This document shows positions 6,460-11,440 of a stretch of DNA of 11,440 bases, in pieces (position 1 is the stretch's first letter; the number at the start of each line of letters is the position of its first letter). The stretch spans positions 1 to 11,440 of the forward strand of contig JACVQI010000103.1 in assembly GCA_015661095.1 (NCBI GenBank). Reading direction: 5' to 3'. The position numbers and the translations under genes are program-made. The notes beneath the pieces are model-generated. The model did not search any database and had not been told where the DNA came from. It worked only from the letters and a program-made list of their open reading frames with translations. The DNA comes from Gammaproteobacteria bacterium. GTDB taxonomy: Bacteria > Pseudomonadota > Gammaproteobacteria > Eutrophobiales > Eutrophobiaceae.

Positions 6460-8129
6460 CTGGATCGAAGTTATATCACGACGGTTATAAGCAGTTATCC
6501 GATGAAGAGAAAGGGACCTATCTGGGCCCGGAGCGATTGGCGCGCGAGCGGGAATTGGGTTTTTGGCCCAATCGTGTGTTAACCGATTACTTCGATGACA
6601 CCCTGCGTCAGCGACCTGAATCACTGGCGCTGGCTGCATACCGGATGGAGACAGGTGAAGAAATTTCCCTCAGTTATGCACAGCTGAACCAACGCGTACA
6701 CCAAATCGCCAGACAGTTCATGCGTCTGGGTATTAACAAAGGTGATGTTGTGGCATTTCAATTACCTAACTGCTGGCAATTCGTTGCCATTCATCTGGCC
6801 TGTATCCGGATCGGGGCTGTCAGCAATCCGCTTATGCCTATATTTCGGGCCAGGGAAATGGAATTTATGGTTAACCGGGCGCAGGCAAAATTATTAGTAG
6901 TGCCCAGGTGTTTCAGAAAATTTGATCACGAAGCGCTGGCCAAGCAACTACTCGATTCCTGCCCTAAGCTGCAACACCTGCTGGTGATCGATGGTGAAGG
7001 TGAGCACGCATTTGCAGCATGGGAGCAAGAGGACGATGCCGGCGCACAGTTAACGACCCAATTACAGCCTGACGACATTGCCAAAATTATGTTCACTTCA
7101 GGCACAACCGGCGAACCGAAAGGTGTGATGCACAGCTCCAACACCTTACTGAGCGGTATTGCAGCAGTGCAGGAACGGCTGGGATTGACCGGGAACGAGG
7201 TGATATTCATGCCTTCGCCGTTCGCCCATAGTATCGGGTTTGTCTATGGCATCGTCATGTCCACTTATCTGGGTGTGCCGTTGATCATGATGGATATCTG
7301 GGATCCGAAAAAGGCAGTTGAGTTGATGGAGCGCTACCGTGTCAGTTTTATATTTGCCGCGCCACCATTCCTGATGGACCTTATTAATGTCCCGGTTCTG
7401 AAGCAACATGACCTCAGTCATTTCAGATTGTTTATGCTTTCAGGCGGGCCCATCCCGCGGGCACTCGTTACGGAGGCCAAAGCGATCCTGCATGCCAGCA
7501 TCGCGACCGGCTGGGGGATGACTGAAACAACCCTGGCAACCTGTAATTCCCCGGCACAGGAACAACACAGCGTGGAGAGTGACGGTATTGCCCTGCCTCA
7601 TGCCGAGGTGCGGGTGGTTGACGAGCATAATAATGAAGTGCCCAGAGGAGCGGAGGGTAAGTTACAGTATCGCGGCTCGTCATTGTTTGTCGGATATTTC
7701 AAGCGGCCCGATCTGTATGAAGTGGACCAGCAAGGCTGGTTCGATACCGGCGATCTGGCGCGCATGAATGAAGCGGGTTATATCAGCATTGTCGCCCGGG
7801 ACAAGGACATCATCATCCGCGGCGGGGAAAATATACCGGTGGTGGAAGTGGAAGCACTCATCTACGAAATGCCGCAAGTCCGGGAGGTGGCCCTGGTAGG
7901 CATGCCTGATCTCAGACTGGGCGAAAGGGCCTGCGCCTTTGTGGTCCTCCATCCCGGCAAGACCATGTCATTAAAAGAAATGACGGACTATTTGAGTAAA
8001 AGAGAACTGGCACGGCAATACCTGCCAGAGCGCCTGGAAATAGTTCATGAGGTACCCAAAACCCCCAGCGGCAAGGTGCAGAAATTTGTATTGCGTAAAA
8101 TGGCCAGTGCTGATGTTGAATGCGCCTGA
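6456..8129 (+). CDS. AMP-forming acyl-CoA ligase, AliA/CaiC type (possible cyclohexanecarboxylate-CoA ligase)
   Basis: This 557-residue ANL-superfamily enzyme activates a carboxylic acid with ATP and CoA through an acyl-adenylate. The P-loop FTSGTTGEPKG (213-223), WGMTE (353-357), D433 in FDTGD, the hinge region ARDKDIIIRGGENI (447-460) and the catalytic lysine K540 in PKTPSGK (534-540) are all present. NPLMPIFRARE (124-134) and the overall pattern resemble cyclohexanecarboxylate-CoA ligase AliA and medium-chain FadK/CaiC-type ligases. It would supply the CoA thioester on which the rest of the operon acts. There is no transmembrane segment. Its ATG overlaps the stop of the hydratase. The gene appears somewhat more AT-rich in codon choice than the preceding two. 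It ends two bases before a MITE-like element, so the insertion just missed the coding sequence. Confidence 0.9.
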   Translation: MTGSKLYHDGYKQLSDEEKGTYLGPERLARERELGFWPNRVLTDYFDDTLRQRPESLALAAYRMETGEEISLSYAQLNQRVHQIARQFMRLGINKGDVVAFQLPNCWQFVAIHLACIRIGAVSNPLMPIFRAREMEFMVNRAQAKLLVVPRCFRKFDHEALAKQLLDSCPKLQHLLVIDGEGEHAFAAWEQEDDAGAQLTTQLQPDDIAKIMFTSGTTGEPKGVMHSSNTLLSGIAAVQERLGLTGNEVIFMPSPFAHSIGFVYGIVMSTYLGVPLIMMDIWDPKKAVELMERYRVSFIFAAPPFLMDLINVPVLKQHDLSHFRLFMLSGGPIPRALVTEAKAILHASIATGWGMTETTLATCNSPAQEQHSVESDGIALPHAEVRVVDEHNNEVPRGAEGKLQYRGSSLFVGYFKRPDLYEVDQQGWFDTGDLARMNEAGYISIVARDKDIIIRGGENIPVVEVEALIYEMPQVREVALVGMPDLRLGERACAFVVLHPGKTMSLKEMTDYLSKRELARQYLPERLEIVHEVPKTPSGKVQKFVLRKMASADVECA

Positions 8130-8180
8130 CTACAACCTATCTCAAAATCAAAAATGCGTTACGACACTAAATATTTTGTC

Positions 8181-8201
8181 ATGCCGGGCTTGTCCCGGCA
8201 T
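8181..8201. repeat. Hairpin ATGCCGGG-N5-CCCGGCAT
   Basis: Perfect 8-bp arms (8181-8188 and 8194-8201) surround the loop CTTGT. The wording around it, a TGTC before and a CCAG after, is familiar from dispersed repeats in many proteobacterial genomes. It lies inside the MITE-like element. Confidence 0.7.
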
Positions 8202-8228
8202 CCAGTAAACAATGATACACCCATCCTA

Positions 8229-8270
8229 CCTTCCCCCCGGAAGGGGGAAGGGGATACCGGCATTCGCCGG
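8229..8270. repeat. Paired G/C-rich hairpins inside the MITE-like element
   Basis: CCTTCCCCC (8229-8237) pairs with GGGGGAAGG (8243-8251) around a 5-base loop. Directly after it, CCGGC (8257-8261) pairs with GCCGG (8266-8270) around ATTC. No T-run follows, so neither is a classic intrinsic terminator, but the stems could halt exonucleases. Confidence 0.6.
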
Positions 8271-8363
8271 AATGACGGCGCTTTTAAATCTGATGTTTAA
8301 ACAGAATATTCTTAATATTGAGATAGGTTCTAATTACGATTCGTTCGGATTTGATATAGAAGC

Positions 8364-9029
8364 ATGAGTTATGACGACCACATTATAGACGTCAAGTCAC
8401 AGGTGATGGATGAAAAACTTGTCAAGCAACGCCGCGCGCAGATCGTGGCCGGTGCGGTACAGCTATTTTCCACACAGGGCTATTATAAAACCACGGTACA
8501 GGATGTGGCGAAATGGGCCGGCGTCAGCCCGGGTCTGATCTATCAGTACGTGCGTGACAAGGAAGACCTGCTGCTGTTGTCCATACTGGATGTGCTGGAA
8601 TCCTATAAACAGATGATCCCGTTGGCCATTGCGGGGATAGATGATCCGCTGCAGCAATATTGCGCCGCCTTCAAGGCTTATTGCCGGGTTGTTGATGCCC
8701 GCCGTGACGCCACTATCCTTGCCTATCGCTCCAGCAAATCCCTGTCACGCGACAGAAGAGCCAGCGTCAAGGAAGCCGAACGGGAAACCAACAAGATGAT
8801 TATTGATTGTGTCGAGGCATGTATTCATGCGGGACTGTTTCGACCGGTAGACAGCGAACTCGCCACCTACCAATTGGTCATGTACGCCCATGCCTGGGCG
8901 CTGAAACACTGGCAACTTTCCAGGAATCACGATATCGATTACTACATCGAACAGGGACTGGATTTTTCCCTGCATGCCTTGTTGACGGAAAAAGGCTGGC
9001 AGCACTGGCAACAGACAAACACACCATGA
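8364..9029 (+). CDS. TetR-family transcriptional regulator
   Basis: This 221-residue protein has a TetR N-terminal DNA-binding domain. The helix-turn-helix spans about residues 44-66, with VQDVAKWAGVSPGLIYQYV at 45-63 and KEDLL following. The rest is an all-helical ligand and dimer domain, as in regulators of fatty-acid and aromatic-CoA catabolism that release DNA on binding an acyl-CoA. A matching operator candidate lies at 2654-2679, ahead of the operon. No copy is evident before this gene itself. The ATG at 8364 has only a weak AGAAG-like ribosome site. An in-frame ATG at 8406, after the first 14 codons, would leave the helix-turn-helix intact, so the start is uncertain. It lies 31 bp past the MITE-like element, which may have cut it off from read-through of the operon. 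Confidence 0.88.
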   Translation: MSYDDHIIDVKSQVMDEKLVKQRRAQIVAGAVQLFSTQGYYKTTVQDVAKWAGVSPGLIYQYVRDKEDLLLLSILDVLESYKQMIPLAIAGIDDPLQQYCAAFKAYCRVVDARRDATILAYRSSKSLSRDRRASVKEAERETNKMIIDCVEACIHAGLFRPVDSELATYQLVMYAHAWALKHWQLSRNHDIDYYIEQGLDFSLHALLTEKGWQHWQQTNTP

Positions 9030-9181
9030 ATGGGAACTTGTTGCATTTCCCGGCAGCGATGTGTAGCTGGTATGGTCATGGTTAACGGTAAAAGTTGATA
9101 TACAGCAAAAACGATATTCCGTAATTCACGAATAATCAGAGTGACAAAGAAAATTATCCATTCGGTTCGAGGAGAAACCCC
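9030..9181 (+). other. Spacer between the TetR gene and the NDP-forming synthetase gene
   Basis: This 152-bp spacer has no gene. An imperfect palindrome, TATTC...GAATA, occurs at about 9114-9133 but the arms match for only five bases. It bears no good copy of the TGAATGAATA motif, and I find no convincing promoter hexamer pair. Confidence 0.35.
9169..9174 (+). promoter_or_regulatory. Ribosome binding site for a GTG start
   Basis: GAGGAG lies 7 bases before GTG at 9182, the start of the NDP-forming acyl-CoA synthetase. This supports the GTG over later in-frame ATG codons, which would remove the start of the CoA-binding domain. Confidence 0.7.
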
Positions 9182-11347
9182 GTGCAAAACGTAGCATCAT
9201 TTAATGCATTATTTAAACCGAAGAGTGTCGCCGTGGTCGGCGCATCTTCTGATCCGAAAAAACCAGGCCATACGGCTCTCAAGAATATGCTGGCGATGGG
9301 TTACAAGGGCAAGGTTTATCCGATCAATCTGCGTGAGGAGAGCGTACTCGGACTACCCTGCTACAAAAGCGTGCTGGATATTCCGGGGCCGGTGGAGATG
9401 TGCGTGTTTCTGGTGTCCGCGGGGCTTACCATGAATGTCGCCAAAGAACTGGTCGAGAGAAAAAAACAGCACAATGATGTATTGGGAGCGGTTTGCATGT
9501 CGGCCGGCTTTGGGGAGATTGGCACCAGCGAGGGCAAAGCGCTGGAGAAGGAACTGGTGCAAACTTTGCGTTCCGCCGTGATAAGGTCGATAGGGCCAAC
9601 CTGCCTCGGTGTCATCGATACGGACAGCGGTTTCAATACCAACTTCGATATCCCAACCTATCCCAAGGGCGGTATCAGTATCCTGACACAAAGCGGCGCT
9701 TTCGGCGTTTCGTTCCTGAGTTGGGCAGGTGTCGATGGCTTCGCTGGCCTGAACAAGTTTGTTTCCATCGGCAACATGGCCGATGTCAATATGACCGAAT
9801 TGCTGACCTACTGGAAGGATGATGATTCGACGCGGGTCATAGGCATCTATATGGAAGGGCTCTCCAACCCCGCCGAGTTTTTTGAAGTTGCCCGGGATGT
9901 AGCGACCGTCAAACCGATCGTGGTGCTCAAGAGCGGCCGCAGTGAAGTGGCGGCGACCGCGGCCCTGTCCCACACAGGAGCGGTTGCCGGGGCCGATGCG
10001 ATCTACGAAGGCGCATTCCGGCAGGCGGGGATCATCCGCGCCAAGAGTGTCCCCGAGTTTTACGATACGATGCGCATGTTCGCGAAACAGCCCGTGCCGC
10101 AAGGTAATCGCATTTGCGTACTGACACATATGGGCGGGCCGGGGACGGTATGCATCGATGAGATTTCAACCCAGTCGATCCTGAAAATGACGGCCTTTTC
10201 CCCGGGGACTGTCAGTGCGCTCAAGGAGATTCTGTCCCCGGCAGCGAACATAGGTCACCCGGACGGTTACGTCGACCTGACAGCGGCGCATTATGAAAAC
10301 CTGCATTACCAGGTGCTCAAATTACTGTTCGCGGATAAAAACATCGACATGGTATTGCAGATCCTGGCGCCGAGCGCGTTCCTGGACAAAAAGCTGCTGG
10401 GCCAGGAAATCGCCAGGGCCTACCACGAACAGCAGGGTGACAAGAAACCCCTGTTGAACGTGGTGACCTTCGGACAGATGGCCATGGAACTACGACTGGA
10501 GCTGGAGAATTCCAGCCTCCCGACCACCGAGTACCCGGATATCGTTGCCAAGGTGGCGGGCAATATGGCGAAACAGGCTGCTTACCGGAAAGTGGCGGCG
10601 AACCGCGCACGGGAGCGCAAGGAGGTAATGAAGACCGCCATTCCGGGGAAGGCCAAGTCTGCCGAAATGGTGGCGCGTGTCCTGAAACAGGATCGCATCA
10701 GTCTCCTGGAACCCGAGGCTTATGAGGTATGCCAGCAGTACCACATCAAAGTGCCGCCGTTCGGCATCGTGGAGGGACTTGAAGATGGCTTGCGTGCCGC
10801 TAAAAAGATCGGGTATCCGGTGGTGCTGAAAGTGATCTCTTCCGAAATACTCCACAAGACGGACATTGGCGGCGTCATACTGGACGTGATTTCAGACGGT
10901 GTGTTCGTGCAATCCTACCTGCAACTGGTGGATAACGTGCATAAAGTCGCGCCGCACATTGAACGGCCGCAGATACTCGTGCAGAAGATGATGCCTGAAA
11001 CGACCGAACTTATCCTCGGCGCCATACGGGACAAGGTATTCGGGCCCGCCGTCATGGTCGGGTTGGGGGGGATTTATGTTGAAGCGATGAAGCTGGTCGG
11101 CTTCCGGCTCTCACCCATGGGTGTTTCCGAAGCGGAGGAACTGGTCCATGAGACCCTCCCGGCTGCCTTGATTCGCGGCACACGCGGTAAAGCCGGTATG
11201 CATGTGGAATCGATCGCCAACGCTCTGGTATCGTTGTGCCGGTTGCTGGACGACCATCCCCGGATCGAACAGGTGGATCTGAACCCGACGCTGGCCTATA
11301 AGGACGGTTGCATGGCAGTTGATGCGCGCATCATCATATCGAAATAG
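9182..11347 (+). CDS. NDP-forming acyl-CoA synthetase (acetate-CoA ligase family, fused alpha-beta)
   Basis: This 721-residue protein interconverts an acid, CoA and ATP with acyl-CoA, ADP and phosphate through a phosphohistidine. The CoA-binding Rossmann domain starts with VAVVGASSDP (16-25) and runs to about 135. A succinyl-CoA ligase-like middle follows, with TQSGAFG (169-175) and the likely phosphohistidine H264 in SHTGAVAG (263-270). The C-terminal ATP-grasp domain (about 500-720) shows HKTDIGGV (558-565) and VDLNP (698-702). Fused proteins of this layout include feruloyl-CoA synthetase FerA of Sphingobium and pimeloyl-CoA synthetase PauA, as well as acetate or propionate enzymes. The context does not select among them. 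It could activate a second acid, or run backwards to make ATP from the pathway's acyl-CoA. It is cytosolic and complete. It follows the TetR gene on the same strand after a 152-bp spacer. Confidence 0.9.
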   Translation: MQNVASFNALFKPKSVAVVGASSDPKKPGHTALKNMLAMGYKGKVYPINLREESVLGLPCYKSVLDIPGPVEMCVFLVSAGLTMNVAKELVERKKQHNDVLGAVCMSAGFGEIGTSEGKALEKELVQTLRSAVIRSIGPTCLGVIDTDSGFNTNFDIPTYPKGGISILTQSGAFGVSFLSWAGVDGFAGLNKFVSIGNMADVNMTELLTYWKDDDSTRVIGIYMEGLSNPAEFFEVARDVATVKPIVVLKSGRSEVAATAALSHTGAVAGADAIYEGAFRQAGIIRAKSVPEFYDTMRMFAKQPVPQGNRICVLTHMGGPGTVCIDEISTQSILKMTAFSPGTVSALKEILSPAANIGHPDGYVDLTAAHYENLHYQVLKLLFADKNIDMVLQILAPSAFLDKKLLGQEIARAYHEQQGDKKPLLNVVTFGQMAMELRLELENSSLPTTEYPDIVAKVAGNMAKQAAYRKVAANRARERKEVMKTAIPGKAKSAEMVARVLKQDRISLLEPEAYEVCQQYHIKVPPFGIVEGLEDGLRAAKKIGYPVVLKVISSEILHKTDIGGVILDVISDGVFVQSYLQLVDNVHKVAPHIERPQILVQKMMPETTELILGAIRDKVFGPAVMVGLGGIYVEAMKLVGFRLSPMGVSEAEELVHETLPAALIRGTRGKAGMHVESIANALVSLCRLLDDHPRIEQVDLNPTLAYKDGCMAVDARIIISK

Positions 11348-11378
11348 ATTTGCCATTTGTAAGTGAGTGGAATTGTAG

Positions 11379-11405
11379 GGTGGGTTGAATGAAATGAAAC
11401 CCACC
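11379..11405. repeat. Dispersed hairpin repeat (GGTGGGTT...AACCCACC)
   Basis: GGTGGGTT (11379-11386) pairs perfectly with AACCCACC (11398-11405) around an 11-base loop, 31 bp after the synthetase stop. There is no T-run after it. The flanking words match a dispersed intergenic repeat common in proteobacteria. At 11426-11440, a TCGGGTTTCGCTATG sequence looks like the left part of a related copy cut by the window edge. It may end or stabilise the synthetase mRNA. Confidence 0.6.
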
Positions 11406-11440
11406 ATAATAAAAGTATCATTGTGTCGGGTTTCGCTATG

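Larger units (their letters stand above)
8131..8332. mobile_element. MITE-like element with terminal inverted repeats
   Basis: TACAACCTATCTCAA (8131-8145) and TTGAGATAGGTTCTA (8318-8332) are inverted repeats matching at 14 of 15 positions. The outermost TA on each side may be a target duplication, or CTA (8130-8132 and 8330-8332). The 202-bp interval has no transposase gene, so mobility would depend on a full-length relative elsewhere. The interior is packed with hairpins of the dispersed-repeat kind. It separates the ligase from the TetR gene and could act as a terminator, mRNA stabiliser or insulator between them. Confidence 0.6.

Noticed and set aside
8229..8251. G/C hairpin as a Rho-independent terminator of the operon
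   Set aside because: No T-run follows the stem; it is better explained as part of the inserted element.
9114..9133. TATTC...GAATA as a second TetR operator
   Set aside because: Only five bases pair at the ends and the centre does not match the motif at 2662-2679.
9353..10129. Antisense frame of 258 residues opposite the NDP-forming synthetase
   Set aside because: A shadow of the coding strand, without motifs or a ribosome site.
1..11440. CRISPR array, tRNA, rRNA, toxin-antitoxin or phage-defence genes
   Set aside because: I looked for regularly spaced repeats, tRNA-like folds and typical domains and found none.

Overview
The window looks like a chromosomal segment of a free-living proteobacterium, probably a gammaproteobacterium. 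The basis is moderate GC content, Shine-Dalgarno-led genes, dispersed intergenic hairpin repeats of a type common in that group, and protein families typical of Proteobacteria. No rRNA, tRNA, CRISPR array, phage gene or transposase was found. The taxon call is inference; the window contains no phylogenetic marker.

Layout: (1) 1-233 is an AT-rich stretch with no gene I can support. (2) Two minus-strand genes follow. 234-1781 is a 515-residue citramalate/2-isopropylmalate synthase of the Leptospira CimA type, with the pyruvate-pocket residues conserved. 1964-2455 is a small single-domain cupin. (3) 2456-2805 is a 350-bp divergent control region. It holds a perfect FNR/Anr-type box, a TetR-type operator resembling the Bacillus FadR site, a possible extended -10, and mutually exclusive inverted repeats on the cupin side. 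(4) 2806-8129 is a compact plus-strand catabolic operon: a BadH-like short-chain dehydrogenase, an atypical crotonase-fold protein without the two catalytic glutamates, an acyl-CoA dehydrogenase missing about 17 residues of its N-terminal helical domain, a canonical enoyl-CoA hydratase, and an AliA/CaiC-type AMP-forming acyl-CoA ligase. (5) 8131-8332 is a roughly 200-bp MITE-like element with near-perfect terminal inverted repeats, beginning two bases after the ligase stop codon. (6) 8364-9029 encodes a TetR-family regulator. (7) 9182-11347 encodes a 721-residue NDP-forming (acetate-CoA ligase type) acyl-CoA synthetase. (8) The right end holds a short hairpin repeat and the start of what looks like a second copy.

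Working together: the five operon enzymes map one-to-one onto the steps of cyclohexanecarboxylate-type ring beta-oxidation. The ligase makes the CoA thioester, the acyl-CoA dehydrogenase introduces the double bond, the hydratase adds water, the SDR oxidises the hydroxyl, and the atypical crotonase would open the ring as BadI does. This is an inference from family and order. A related hydroaromatic acid, such as the reduced ring made in the 2-aminobenzoyl-CoA pathway, is also possible. The TetR protein probably represses the operon from the site at 2654-2679 and is released by an acyl-CoA. The FNR box suggests additional control by oxygen. The NDP-forming synthetase may activate a second acid, or recover ATP from an acyl-CoA product.
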